Made by a program: the position numbers and the translations under genes
Shown here: positions 23,173 through 35,483 of the stretch, piece by piece
How the letters are laid out: the number at the start of each line of letters is the position of its first letter
Position numbering within the stretch: the stretch's first letter is position 1
Notes under the pieces: model-generated
What the model was told of the DNA's origin: nothing
What the model saw: only the letters and a program-made list of their open reading frames with translations
Database searches by the model: none
NCBI GenBank assembly: GCA_032871835.1
Contig: CM065297.1
Coordinates: 35,473,598-35,537,597, forward strand
DNA from: Dipteronia dyeriana
Lineage: Eukaryota > Streptophyta > Magnoliopsida > Sapindales > Sapindaceae
Direction: 5' to 3'
DNA: 64,000 nucleotides

Positions 23173-23238
23173 AGTTAGAGGGAACTTCTGTTAATAGAAA
23201 ATTTTGGCTAGGGACCAAAGAGAAATTTTCCACTTTCC
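23173..23238 (+). repeat. Polypurine-like tract and start of Tat 3' LTR
   Basis: 'gttagagggaac' precedes the LTR start TGTTAATAGAAAATTTTGG at 23189. About 50 bp of LTR follow, matching the start of the LTR at 9557 on the minus strand, before the sequence switches to family-A LTR. Confidence 0.6.
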
Positions 23239-24829
23239 TATACCTCAAAACATCCATACTACTCCACCAAGACTCCTAATCCAACTCAAATAGTGTTTTT
23301 ATGTAATAACCAATTAGTGAATATAAATTAACTTGTGACTGAATCAAAAACTTCCTAATTTGACCAAGTGTCAATTAGAGTCTTAAAAGAAATCAAATAC
23401 TTCCCAATTTGACTAGATAAATAAATTCCTATTATTTATCTACTTATCAAATAAAGTATTTGATACTCATCATATTACCAACACTAATATGACTCTAGGA
23501 GACCTTCTCCTAATAGGAAAAAGATTATGACTTTTAATTAAATAATTGATTAATTAACAAATTAATTAATTTCCACTTAAATAAATAATAAAATAAAAAA
23601 CAATATAATAAGCCATTAAATAGCCTTAGCCACCCAAGCCAATATATATGGGCCAAATATTGTTTTCCCTATTTTAATAAATCCACTGGATTTAAATAAA
23701 AAGTCCACATGTGAACTAGACCCATTCTTTCTAAAAGAAACAAGTCCACATGTCTTAATACAATTCTAGATGGACCCATAAATTGGTCCGATAGAATATA
23801 TCAAGTGATACATGCAAGTTCGTGTGGATTGAGAATCTTGACAGGCTATCTAAATTTAAGCACCAATAGACAAAACCTAATCACAATCAACAAACGATTC
23901 ACTTAGGTCCGATCTATTAATTTTAGTTCATTCCACTAAAGAACTAAAACCGAACTCTTAAATAAAGATAGAATAAGTGTAATATTGCTCATTCATGCCT
24001 TAGACAATCTTAATGGAGATAGTGTATCCTCGTGAAGAATATCAGTAATCGCCAAGAGCTCATAGACCGCCTATAGCTCTCCAAGTTACCATATTTACTC
24101 ATAAGACCACATTTTGAACTTGGTTAATTGACTTGTCTAGAAGCCATATTTAACTAGACACTATTGAAGACTTAATGTTAAAATTTAATATCCAATACCT
24201 CAAAACATCCATATGATGATATTCTACTCTCATTTAATAAATGGAGCCACAATGTCCATATGTATAAATGAAGTCCTCTATCGGTAACAAATGAATACTC
24301 CCAAACTATCGATAGCTCAAATGATAACACTTGCAACCATAAGTCCATAATTTATCTCAAGATTTAGATAGACTCTCTGATTGTCATCAAGTGAAAACTT
24401 TTATCCATTGACGACTTTGGATAAATTATTTCACTTTGATCATATTCAACGATCCCAGTGTACTAGATTTTTTTTGCCCAAAGACACCACACTTCGATGA
24501 TTTTAAACTCATCATAACACATTTAATCCCACTCAAATGCTAGCAAAAGAATTACAAATTTAACAACATAAAGGTGCCCAACCTTTATCTTAAGCTGTAA
24601 ATATTATTCAAGACTAACTAAAGAATTTTGTCTACCTCATACATATCCAGATGTATGAACATTTCTTATTTTCTCATAGTATTTTGACATTATGATTATT
24701 TACTTTTGACAATTATAATAATTAAACTATAAATGCTATAAGATTTGCTAAACTATAAATCACTTTTATTAATATGAAAAGATTGTCAAATACATCATTA
24801 CACTCTTGTTATAAAGCATAATCCCAACA
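23239..24829 (-). repeat. Family-A Copia LTR, copy D (truncated)
   Basis: Minus orientation, starting TGTTGGGATTATG at 24829. The last ~900 bp of the LTR are missing. At its left end a 20-bp piece, 'tacctcaaaacatccata', from another part of the LTR is fused to 'accaagactcctaatcc', indicating an internal rearrangement or filler DNA at the break with the Tat LTR. Confidence 0.78.
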
Positions 24830-26880
24830 TGTAGGTCAATCAAACTCTATAAACATGCAACTAGATGACTAGATATGGCTTTCAAAGATCAATCACAAAT
24901 CATCTAGAAATCTAAGCATGTTATCAACTAAGAACTAGAAATGAAAAATGGAAATATCAATCAAATATGACCTAGCTCTTAGAACATGAAACTAATTCTA
25001 GAAATCAACAGTCAATCACAAGAACACAAAAGTATTTACAGAATCAAGTTCACGCTTTACAAGTTTAGCTAAAAATCATTCAATTAAACACAACACTAAC
25101 TAAATTCGAAAATCAATTAAACAAACCCCAAATGAAATCAAAATCATTCTATTCATTCTTCTTAATCAATTAAGAACATTCATGAAGAAGATCATAGAAG
25201 AAAACTAAGAAGAATATGATTCACCTACAAATAATGAAATTTGGATTAGAAATCTAGACACTGTGAAAAATCAAGACATCTTTGGGTCTAAAAATGCTTG
25301 CGGTTTGCTCCTCTCTTCAGGACCAAAGATTTCCACTTTTGATTGAACTAAATCAAAGTTAATTTAAGTGAGATATCACAAAACAAAAAATCAAAAGACT
25401 GAAGGAAATTTCCTGCACTTGTATTTTTCTAATATTCCAGTCCTTAGAAAATGAGAGGGAAAAGGTGTAGTTAAATGAGAGGGAAAGAAAGAGATTGGAT
25501 GACCAACTTGCCACCAGTCAACTCCCATCCCTGAGATGGCTCATGGACATCTTGAGAGCAGGGAGGGTTCCTCCCCGAGATGGCCACGCGCCATTTCTGG
25601 GAAGGAAGGCTTGGTGTCCTTTGGCCACTCACACACCTCCGTGTTCTTCGATCGTTCTCCAGTCTCCGACCACCAAATTTGAATCCATTTATGGACTACA
25701 TATCAGAACTCTCTCATGCACATGGAAGACTATGAAACTTAAACCAGAAATTATGAATTCAACTCGATACATTAAGAAGAAGACAAGGCATGGTAAGTGA
25801 CCGGAAAGATTCATAACTCTTTACTCGAAACTCGAAATCAAATGAATGGGTAACCGAAATGGCTGAAACTCAATAAGGAACAATTATTACCGAAAGTCCA
25901 AGGTCCATGTTACATAAACATACAAACATTTAACACACAAGAATGCTATTTTCTAGAGATATTCCAAATAGATGCAATTTACAAAACTAGTCAATTTAGC
26001 ACTAATGCATGAGCATTCAATATAAAGTGTGTTAACATGTTACACAATTAAGTGCAATGAAGTAGAGACACAAATGTATGCATTGTGTGTGTGCGCTTAT
26101 GCTTTGCAAGAGGAAGAAGAATCTTGATACCTTAGCATCTAAGAAAGTACCAATCCTCTTAAAGATGAACTGTGTGTGAGAGTTGTTTTTCTTCTTTGAA
26201 GCTCATATCCATCGTGAACCACCTAAAAAACTAGACATTACAAAGAAAGAGAGTTTTGTTATGGAATCAAGCCAACACAAATCTAAAAACTATCAATCTC
26301 TCAATAGGCGATGGTGTTTGTATTTTTAGTAGCTAAGTAGATTTTTTCTTCTTTCTCTTCTTTTCTGTAGAGAGAGCTTTGAAATTTTTATAGTTTCCAA
26401 TTCTCGTTGTCCATTCCATTAATTTGGTCAATCAGTTAGCAATCAAAGAAATGTTGATTTGGCGTTGATGGTGGTCGTGTTTAAGTGTGGGAATTGTCCA
26501 TAGAGTCAAGCAAATTGATTCTATTTTGGTAGGATTGAAGAAGTTGACTATTTTTGTTACCGACGTTATGAATGGCAGGAAAATATCAACCTGTAAGCCC
26601 CATAGTCGTAGCAGAATGGATTTTTGAAACTTTAAAAAAAAAATAAGTGACTTATTAACTATATACGATATATATGAATAAATGACAGGTAAGATTCGAA
26701 ATCATACCTATAGGCTAACTCCTTCGTTCTTTCACTTATTGATATATCTTTCGGATTTGAACCACCGGATCTTCCTCGCTATCTCCTGCATTCTAGAAAC
26801 TATGTATGGGCATGTCGTGGGCTTTAGAAGGTTGTATCAAGGTAGAAGAAACTTACGAAAACAACTCTTGTTTTCTATGT
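24830..26880. other. AT-rich interval without recognisable gene
   Basis: No frame over about 100 residues and no protein similarity I recognise. The only structured part is the paired-hairpin cassette at 25529-25601, shared with the SIRE-like LTR at 36269-36339. The interval may be remnant LTR or host intergenic DNA. Confidence 0.45.
25529..25601 (+). repeat. Paired hairpin cassette, copy 1
   Basis: Two imperfect inverted repeats 44 bp apart: 'ccctgagatgg...catcttgag' and 'ccccgagatgg...ccatttctggg'. The order and spacing match 36269-36339. Confidence 0.6.
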
Positions 26881-28169
26881 GTGGAATTCGGCCACCATGA
26901 ATGAAAAAAATAAAAATAATTTTTTTTTCTTGGTCTCTTGGCCGCACCAACTTTCTTGTTTCTTTTCGTCATTTTGTTTTTCACGTATGTATTGTGTATC
27001 ACCACATAAAAATCTCTATATTGTTAATATTCAAAGAGCCTTAAAGATGTACCACACTTGATATGATAAAATTGGTTTTTAAACATCTAATATTCAAAAA
27101 ACTAATATCCTTTAACATATTTTAAATTATCAAATATTTAAATACAAAATAACATGATATCTTATATCATGATACGGTTACTAGTGACCTAGAATAAATA
27201 GGATTCTAAATCCCATTTAATTCAATTTTGTCATTTTAACCCATGACCTGCTAAGGATTAAATAATCAATATTATTTTATATCTTTGCTTTGGTCTTGAT
27301 TTGAACCCTTGACCTCTATAAAATAATTAATTCTATTAATAATTCATAATTATTAATAAAATTAAATAGTCCCATTATTAAATTTAATTATTTATTACTC
27401 CATTAATTAAATAATAACATTATTCAATTAATTGCCTGAAAAAAATCCTTGTTACTTTCGTAACATAAAGAATTGGACTATCCAATTAACCAACCGTGAC
27501 CCTTGTTACCATCAATGTTCCGTGCTAGTAAAGAGGCCTAATGGACCGCAGTCTTGAGCTCCAATAACCCTTAGAAAAAATTAATTAAACACTTTAATTA
27601 ATATTTCATGACTATTAACCTCAGAGCTACTTCATTAAAAACCCGAGGCTGCACTCTCGTAATTGTAAATGCTTTTTTACAAACCAAAAACTCAGTATCC
27701 ATCAATATACCTATTATATATGGTATGATCCTCCACAAGTAGTTCACAATTAGAGCTGGGTCATAAAGCTCATTATACCCCTCTAATTATATATTTTCCA
27801 TTAAGTACAATCGATTCTCTAATGAAAAATAAATCCTTACTTTTCTTTATAAAAGAAGGAGAGCACTCATATTGTTCAAGCCCTAAATCAACCCTTAAAA
27901 GAATTACTATCTACTTCTTGCAAGGAGTGGATTCAACTATTGTGTACAGATCTTTCCAGTCATCAGCCAAACCGCGATTCCAAGATATGGAGATATTAAT
28001 CAGGAATGCTACACCTATCTCACCCATTGTAAATAAAAACCACGATCTAACCTGAATGAGACAGTAAGACACTTAGGATTAAGATCACCCATATACAACC
28101 ATCATTTGTCAATACATATGAATCTGCTCATTTAATGGATATTGTGAAATAATGGAATAATTTCTCAGT
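26881..28169 (-). other. AT-rich, probably decayed Copia LTR
   Basis: No gene. The segment 27180-28165 has the texture of a plant Copia LTR read on the minus strand (conserved-looking islands 'tgttccgtgctagtaaagag', 'aaaaactcagtatccatcaa', 'cctgaatgagacagt'). It ends where Copia integrase begins at 28170. No second copy lies in the window, so this assignment rests on general resemblance only. Confidence 0.35.
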
Positions 28170-29645
28170 TTTCTGCACCAGGCATACCTCAACAAAATGG
28201 GGTGGTAGAAAGGAGAAATAGAACTCGTTTTGATATGGTTAGGTCTATGTTGAGTTATTCAACGCTCCCTAGTTCTTTTTGGGGATATGCTTTAGAAACT
28301 GCCATGTATATTCTAAACGATGTACCATTTAAGTCAGTTCCTAAAACACCGCATAAGTTGTGGAGAGGCGAAAGCCTAGTTTATAACACTTAAGTATATT
28401 TGGATGTCCCGCGCACGTGTTAAAAGGAAAGACAGATAAGATGGAGTCCCGTTCAGAAACATGCATATTTGTAGGGTACCCAAAAGGGAACAAAAGGACA
28501 TTATTTTTATAGTCCTTCAGATCTTAAAGTATTTGTTTCAACAAATGCCAAATTTCTAGAAGAGGACTGTATGAATAATTTTGTGCCTAAAATTAGAATT
28601 GTCCTAAATAAGCTTTTAGGAGATACAATTCCACAAGAGGTTTCGCAACCAAGCCCAATTGTAAGTTCCATACTAACACAAGATCAATAATCTACCATAC
28701 CTCGTCGTAGTGGAAGGGTTGTTAGACAACCCGAGAGATACATCGATCTAGGAGAATCTGTGGAGAATCTGTAAAGAATCTGTAGAGAATCTTCCGGATG
28801 ATGATGATCCCTATACGTACAAGGAAGCAATGGAAGATGTTGATTGTCTCCATTGGCAAAAGGCAATGCAATCCGAAATTGAATCTATGTTCAAAAATAA
28901 AGTTTGGTCTCTTGTAGACTTGCCTAAAGGGATAAAACCCGTCGGGTGCAAGTGGGTATACAAGAGGAAAAGAGGAATGGTTGGAAAGGTGGAAACCTTT
29001 AAGGCTAGATTGGTAGCTAAAGGTTATACACAGAAGGAAGGTATCGATAATGAAGAAAAATTCTCTCCTGTGGCCATGCTTATATCCATTAGGGTACTCT
29101 TATCCATTGCGGCATCTCTAGACCTAGAGATTTGGCAAATGGATGTCAAGATAGCTTTCCTTAATGGAAGTGTTGATGAAAGCATCTATATGATGCAACC
29201 AGAAGGATTCATTGAAAAGGGCTAAGAGGAAAGGGTATGCAAGTTGCAAAGATCCATATATGGATTGAAGCAAGCATCCAGATCCTGGAACATAAGGTTT
29301 GATCAAGCTGTGAAATGTTTTGGATTTATTCAAAACCTTGACGAACCTTGTGTATACAAAAGGGTCAAAAGTGACAAGTTGGTTTTCCTAATTCTTTACA
29401 TTGATGATATACAACTCATCAGAAACGATGTTGGTGTATTGACATCAATAAAAGAATGGTTAGCAAAACATTTGATATGAAGGACTTATGAGAAGCAAGT
29501 TATATTCTTGGTATCCAAGTCATAAGGGATAGAAAGAATAGAACGATTGCATAATCCCAAACTTCATACATAGATAAAATCTTGTCTAAGTTTTCCATGC
29601 AAGATTCCAAGAAAGGTATGTTACCTTTCAGGCACGGAATCAGGC
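28170..29645 (+). pseudogene. pol: Family-A Copia pol fragment (integrase end, RT)
   Basis: It opens inside the integrase with [19 protein letters not shown], keeping the catalytic Glu of the VVE motif, then [18 protein letters not shown] and the ...LRIFGCPAHVL-type region. RT follows with VDCLHWQKAMQSEIESMFKN, GCKWVYKRKRGMVGKVETFK, WQMDVKIAFLNG and the catalytic YIDDIQLI near 29398. Stops at ~28391, ~29223 and ~29478, and frame changes, mean it is inactive. The fragment lacks gag, protease and RNase H. Its 3' edge at ~29645 meets a second copy in opposite orientation. Confidence 0.85.
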
Positions 29646-31022
29646 ATGTATAAAGCTTAAGATAATGCAATCATCTTATTATTTCTATCCCTTATGACTT
29701 GGATACGAAGAATGTAACTTGCTTCACCCAAGTCCTTCATATCAAATTGTTTTGCTAACCATTCTTTTACTAATGTCAATACACCTATATCATTTTCGAT
29801 AAGTAGTATAACATCAATGTGAAGAACTTGGAAAACCAACTTGTCACCTTTAATCCTTTTGTATACACATGGTTCATCAAGGTTTTAAATAAATCCAAAA
29901 CTTTTCACGGCTTGATCGAACCTTATGTTCCAGGACCTGGATGCTTGCTTCAATCCATATATGGACCTTCACAACTTGTTACCCTTTCCTCTTGGCCTTT
30001 TTCAATGAATCCTTTTGGTTGCATCATATAGATGATTTAGTCAAGACTTCCATTAAGGAAAGCTGTCTTGACGTCCATTTGCCAAATCTCTAGGTCTAGA
30101 GATGCCACAATAGATAAGAGTATCCTAATGGATTTATGCATGTCCACAAGAGAGAAGGTTTCTTCATAATCGATACCTTCTTTCTGTATATAACCTTTAG
30201 CTACCAATCTAGATTTAAAGGTTTCCACCTTTCCATCCATTCCTCTTTTTCTCTTGTATACCCACTTGCACCCGATGGGTTTTGTCCCTTTAAGCAAGTC
30301 TACAAGAGACCAGACTTTGTTTTTGAACATAGATTCACTTTCGGATTGCATTGCCTTTTACTAATGGCGATAATCAACATCATGTACGTATAGGGATCAT
30401 CGTCATCCAGGAGATTCTCTACAAATTCTCCTAGACCGATGTATCTCTCGGGTTGTCTATGAGCCCTCCCACTACGATGAGGTATGGTAGACAGTTGAAC
30501 TTGCGTTGGTGCGGAACTTTCAATTTGGCTAGGTTGTGGAACCGCTTGTGGAGTTGTATATCCTGAAAGCTTATTCATAACAATGCTATATTTAGGCACA
30601 AAATTATTCATACAGTCCTCTTCTAGAAATTTAGCGTATGTCGAAACAAATACTTTAGGATCTGAAGGACTATAGAAAAAATATCTTTTTGTTCCTCTTG
30701 GATACCCAAAAAAATATGCATGTTTCTGAACGGGACACCATTTTTCTGTCTTACCTTTTAACACGTGCGCAGGACATCCAAATATCCTTAAGTGTTGTAA
30801 ACCATGCTTTCGCCCGGTCCATAACTTATGTAGTGTTTTAGGAACCAACTTAAATGGTACATCGTTTAGAATGTACTTAGCAGTTTGTAAAGCATATACC
30901 CAAAAAGAATTAGGAAGCGTTGAAGAACTCAACATAGACTTAACCATGTCCAAAAGAGTTCTATTTCTCCATTTTGCCACCCATTTTGTTGAGGTATACC
31001 TGGTGCAGAAAACTAAGAAATT
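28170..31022. repeat. Large imperfect inverted repeat of Copia pol
   Basis: The arms are ~28170-29645 (plus) and ~31022-29646 (minus), meeting at ~29646 with little or no spacer. Both arms carry the same integrase-to-RT segment; shared 20-residue blocks such as CKWVYKRKRGM and LEIWQMDVK differ by only a few residues. Confidence 0.82.
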
Positions 31023-31900
31023 ATCCCAGTGTCAATAAGATATTGTTGAAACTCACCAGATAGATATTTTCCTCCACGATCAGACCTCAAGATTTTTATA
31101 CGTTTCTCAAGCTAATTTTCTACTTCAGCTTTAAATATTTTGAAATTGTCAAAAGCATCCGACTTATGTCTCATGAGATACATATAGTCAAATCTTTAGT
31201 GATCATCCATGAAAGTGATGAAGTACTCATATCCACCTCAAGTTTGAATGTTCATGGGTCCATACACATCAGTGTGTATCAATCCTAAACATTCAATGGC
31301 TCTTATACCTTTGGTCGTAAATGACCTTTTGGTCATTTTTACCTTCCAAACAAGATTCACAGGTTGGTAGATCATCAACCGCTAAGTTTCTTAGAGGTCT
31401 GTCACTTAATAATCTTTTAATCTTATTTAGGTTAATATGACCTAGACACAAATGCTATAGGTAGGTTTCATCTTTTGATAATTTTACTCTTTTATAATTA
31501 GGTTCCGTTGATTCCGTGTCTAACAAGTGAGAGATAATTCTATCCAAGTAGAATAAACCAATTTCCAATGTACCTTTGCAAATAATTTTGTCATTCTTAC
31601 TAATAATAAAAGCTTTATTAAAAGTAACCGAAAAACAAAATTTATTTAAACAAGAAACTAAATTAAATTTCTCTTGAATTGAGGTACATAATAAACGTCT
31701 ATTAAATCTAAATGCCTATAAGAATCTAAACTAATTCTAATATCTCCCACTGAACAAGCAGACACCAATGCTCTATTGCCTAAACGTAAGTTGAATTCGT
31801 TCTTATTAAGCCTTCTCCTTTCCTTGAATCCCTATAAGGAAAAACAAACATGATTAGTGGCTTCGAAGTCTATGATCAAAGGATCCATAGAATCTGCCAA
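29646..31900 (-). pseudogene. pol: Family-A Copia pol, inverted copy
   Basis: Minus-strand order from ~31900: protease remnant, pre-integrase/zinc region (GHINLNKIKRLLS, CESCLEGK near 31340-31440), integrase core too damaged to read, integrase end (PNSFWVYALQTAKYILNDVP, LRIFGCPAHVLKGKTEKW, 30300-30980), then RT (CKWVYKRKRGMDGKVETF, WQMDVKTAFLNGSLD). The RT catalytic motif reads LHIDVILLIEND, where the second Asp is Val, so the enzyme is dead. It ends at ~29646 against the plus-strand copy. Confidence 0.82.
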
Positions 31901-31925
31901 AAAAGATGTTTCAAGATAATTAATA

Positions 31926-32733
31926 TTACCTTATTCCTTCTTGTCTAGAGACTTTAAGAAATTTCATTTCCAATGTCCCTTTTTCACCACAAAAAAAACA
32001 CTTCCCTTTGATCTTGGTTACTTTCTTTGTCCCCTTCTTAGTAGGTCCTAGTTGCTTTTTCTTCTGTTGTTTCTTGACCTTCTTACTGGTCTTAACAGTA
32101 GCAACATTTCCTACAGTATGAATCTCCTCACCCTTGCCTTTCATAATGATTTTTTTCGGTGCTTTGAACATATTGCATCAGGCCTTGCAAGGTGTTTTCC
32201 TTACTATTCAAGGTGTAGTCCAACTTGAATTGATCAAAGGAATCCGATAGTGAGTTGACGATCATGTCAATTTTTGTCTCACCATCTATCTCAGCACCAT
32301 TCAGTTCAGCAATATTGAGATGTGCTATGACTTTCATCATGTGATCTTTTACAACATGTCCAGGTTGCATTCTAAGATTCATGAAAGTAGTCACTGCCTC
32401 TCTCTTAGTCATCCTAGACCTCATAGCAAACATCTCCTCTAGAGACATCATTATATCGGCAGCAGTCTCCATTCCTTCATTTTGTTGTTGCAACACATCG
32501 GAGATGGTGGCCATAATGTAATATTTAGCCATCTCATCTGAAGACTCTCACTGCTGATACTCATCTATTTGCTCTTGAGTAGATTCATTAGTAATAGTAG
32601 GTGGTTTAGGAGTGCGTAGAACAAACTTATGCTTTTTGGATTGCTACAAAAACTCAATTTTCCTTTTCTATGTGCCATAATTATCACTAATTAAAGTATT
32701 GTCTTTTAGGATGTTGATTAGGGATGGGGTCAT
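31926..32733 (-). pseudogene. gag: Family-A Copia gag
   Basis: Start ATG at 32731-32733, MTPSLINILKDNTL, then TAG at a Trp position after NYGT. The central frame (32532-32128) holds the Copia gag core: TISDVLQQQNEG, SLEEMFAMRSRMTKREAVTT and HLNIAELNGAEIDGE. A frameshift near 32160 leads to the basic tail and a zinc knuckle CFFCGEKGTLEMKF in which the His and last Cys are lost. It matches the plus-strand gag at 59834-60366 almost residue for residue. Gag would normally form the particle; here it cannot be made intact. Confidence 0.85.
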
Positions 32734-33114
32734 GATTTCTGAACAATAACAAAAATAATATAAGTAAATAATCATAATAACGCACTTTTGATTATTTATC
32801 TTAAATTATATATAAAATAATTCAATCGTAAAATTCAACGGAGATTCAACACCCATAAATGTCACACCTCCTTTGGGAGTTCGCACCATTTACCGGTTGG
32901 ACTAGGTCCCACCTAATTGTTAACATAACAACCAACGTTTTCAATTTTAGCCTTGCAATTTTATTAACAAGAACTCTTGGGAGGAGGATATAAATAAAAT
33001 TACATTGAGTGTGTTAACAAGTTATCGACCTTCAATATAATCCCTCACGAATATCCCTTCTTTGGGAGTAGATAACGTTTGGGCTAATTGTCTAGTGAAT
33101 CCTTATAAGGAAGT
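32734..33114 (-). other. Family-A Copia 5' leader, gag-proximal part
   Basis: The reverse complement matches 59460-59833. No coding capacity. It continues at 35397-35483 on the other side of the solo LTR. Confidence 0.75.
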
Positions 33115-35391
33115 TGAAAGTTCCCTAAAAACGTGCGTGTCTAAACCTAGAGGGGGGGGGGGGGGGGGTGAATAGGTTTTAATCAAGTCAATTACCAAAT
33201 TTTCTTGATTAGTCAATATTCAAAATTCACCCAATAAAACAAACATACAACATCAAGTGTACGGTGCAGAAATATAAATAACACAAGATGTATACGTGGA
33301 AAACCTCCAAATGGGAAAAACCATAGGCTGTTAAGTGTGCCACACTCGGTCACAGAAATCCACTATATGAATAAAAGGTTACACCCTCAAGTGATTCTCG
33401 GACTCTTACTCTCGACAACCTCAGGCTATGGACACCACTACTCACCACTCTTGGTTCAGTCCCTAGTGATATCCCCTGATACACTACTATTGGCGTGAAC
33501 GCCTCCTACTCTACCCCCTTGGGCCTTTTACAGTGGCACCTGACCAATTGCTTGTGAACCCACCCTTGGTTGTAAGACTTCCCTTGCTTGTGCAACTTCA
33601 CACCGAAGCCACAAGACTTAACCTTATTGAAGAGTCAAACACAACCTAAGTAAATATGATAAAATATTCAAACATGCAAGTAATGCTAGGCAACACTAAA
33701 TGCTTATCTAGGAATTTAAGAAAGTCACTAAGTACAATTCCTAGATATCAATGTCTAAATGAATGTTCATAAAGACTTACCTAGATATAGTTATGCAACA
33801 ATATATCCTAGTTATCAAACAAAGCCATTTCAACATATGTTGTCACTGAGCATGGCATGGTCATAAAATGCAATCATCAAAATGCAATCAATATAACCTA
33901 ATTAGCTAGGGGGAACAATGACCTAAATGCTAGCTATCACAAAAACCATATCAACACAAGTTGGCATTAAGCACGGCATGGACTATAATGCAATCACAAA
34001 ATGCAATCAATGAGTCCTAAATAATATCTATATGCAAAGCATAGAGATTTAGCTATAAGGGCAAAATGGTCACAAACCCTAGCTATCACAAACAAACCCA
34101 ATCATGTTATAACTCATCAATAAATGCATTCAACACAAGATTTTAACAAATCATATGCAGAAAAATGAATTCTTGAACAACAAGAACAATGAATGAAGAT
34201 GAGATGTTTGTTCTTACTTACCAAGTCAAGATTGATGAAGACCCATGTGTGATTAATGCAATGGATGCATGGGTTTTGGGTTTGGAGAGTCAAAGAAATA
34301 AGCTTGGTGCTTTCTCTCACTAGGGGAGGTTCTCTCTTTCTAACAAATGTGTTATTTGAGCTCTAAGACGGCAAGGAAGAAGAAGAGAACATATATAAAG
34401 AAGCCCTACACAAAACGACATCGTTTTGGACTTGGGAGACAAAGTCCCCCACAACCGTTGTGCGTGCAGTGGCCTAGACAATTGTCCAGACCGCAGTCAG
34501 TGCAGAAAGGCATGGCTGGACATTACCGCTGCTTTGGTCGCTGGCTAGGCATGGCACCAACAGCGGTCTAGGCCGCGGTACACGCCAGACAACACAACAG
34601 CTCGAGCTTCGAGCGACCCAAAACATGACCAAACGACATCCAAACCTTTCATATAATATACCGTTGGAAAGGTATGGAAGTACAATTTCTACTTCAATTT
34701 AAAAAACAGGATTTGGATGTCTTTAGAAAAGATTATGGTCATTTTAGTGACCAAAGGTGAGAAACGGACAACAACAGAGATGCCCTGTTTTTGTGGTCAC
34801 TTTGGAGATTTCAAAACCAATCCAAATGATCATAAAATATTACGAATAATATACCGTTGGAAAGGTATGGGTGTCTAGTTTGTAAATAAACTTTTAAAAC
34901 TCATTTTGAATCATTTTATAAAAAGATATGGTCCCAAGACCATACAAAGGTCAGTTATTGAAAAACATTAAATCATTGAAATACACTCGTTTGAAACTAG
35001 ACACCTTACTCCATATAACCAAACCAAGAGAAGAATGAGACCTTCTCATATGGTCACTCAACATGATAAAACAAGCACACCATCACGCAAGCGTAAACAC
35101 AACACAATACCACACTTAAATCTACAAATGAAGTGCAAGTGTGATTGTGAAGAGATGCACACATATAAACAATATCAACGCAAATGCAAGATCAACAAAG
35201 CATGCATAAGGTGTGTGTGTGCACCTAAACAATTCAAGAGGCAAAGTCAAGTGAATATACCTTTTGCTCTTGAAGTCATGGAGATGCTTGAAAGATTGCC
35301 AATGAGGACCTAAGCTACCCATTACACAATCACCCCTAATGTGGTGTGGTTTGTCATGAAATAAGCCAATCATAAAATCAAGGTCCTTACA
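33115..35391 (-). repeat. Solo LTR of SIRE-like Copia element
   Basis: 2,277 bp, TG...CA ends, minus orientation (starts TGTAAGGACC at 35391, ends AACTTTCA at 33115). It is flanked by a perfect 5-bp duplication GAAGT at 33110-33114 and 35392-35396, with the Copia leader continuing on both sides. It matches the LTR at 60367-62280, e.g. 'ccatacctttccaacggtat' and 'aacagggcatctctgttgtt'. No internal sequence or second LTR adjoins it, so it is a solo LTR left by recombination between LTRs. Confidence 0.9.
33152..33181 (-). repeat. Long G homopolymer near LTR end
   Basis: 'ctaga' followed by about 18 G, then 'tgaatagg'. On the element strand this is the poly(C) stretch that the SIRE-like LTRs carry near their 3' end (11 C at ~38144, 5 C at ~62239). 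Confidence 0.9.
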
Positions 35392-35396
35392 GAAGT

Positions 35397-35483
35397 ATCT
35401 TGCTAAATTCCATTCATGAATACCTCTTGGGAGGTTATTACATGAAACATAAAGCTTAACAAAACTTGGAGGCCGTAGGTGTT
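35397..35483 (-). other. Family-A Copia leader, continued
   Basis: The reverse complement matches ~59375-59455 ('acttggaggccgta', 'taaattccattc'). It is cut at 35483 by the LTR of the next SIRE-like element. Confidence 0.75.

Larger units (their letters stand above)
15636..23238 (+). mobile_element. Truncated, decayed Tat Ty3/Gypsy element
   Basis: Plus-strand order is RT 3' part, RNase H, second (archaeal-type) RNase H, integrase, 3' tandem repeats, antisense ORF, polypurine-like tract and 3' LTR start. The dual RNase H plus a downstream antisense ORF is the architecture known for the plant Tat lineage. The left side (gag, protease, RT core) is lost at the family-A LTR; the right side ends 50 bp into the LTR. 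A family-A LTR fragment (19107-20298) is nested inside. Confidence 0.75.

Noticed and set aside
25495..25800. 101-residue plus frame as a host gene.
   Set aside because: It overlaps the hairpin cassette shared with a retrotransposon LTR and shows no domain or codon pattern typical of a gene.
35035..35313. 92-residue plus frame rich in Lys/Cys.
   Set aside because: It is antisense inside the solo LTR and is not preserved in the homologous LTR at 60367-62280.
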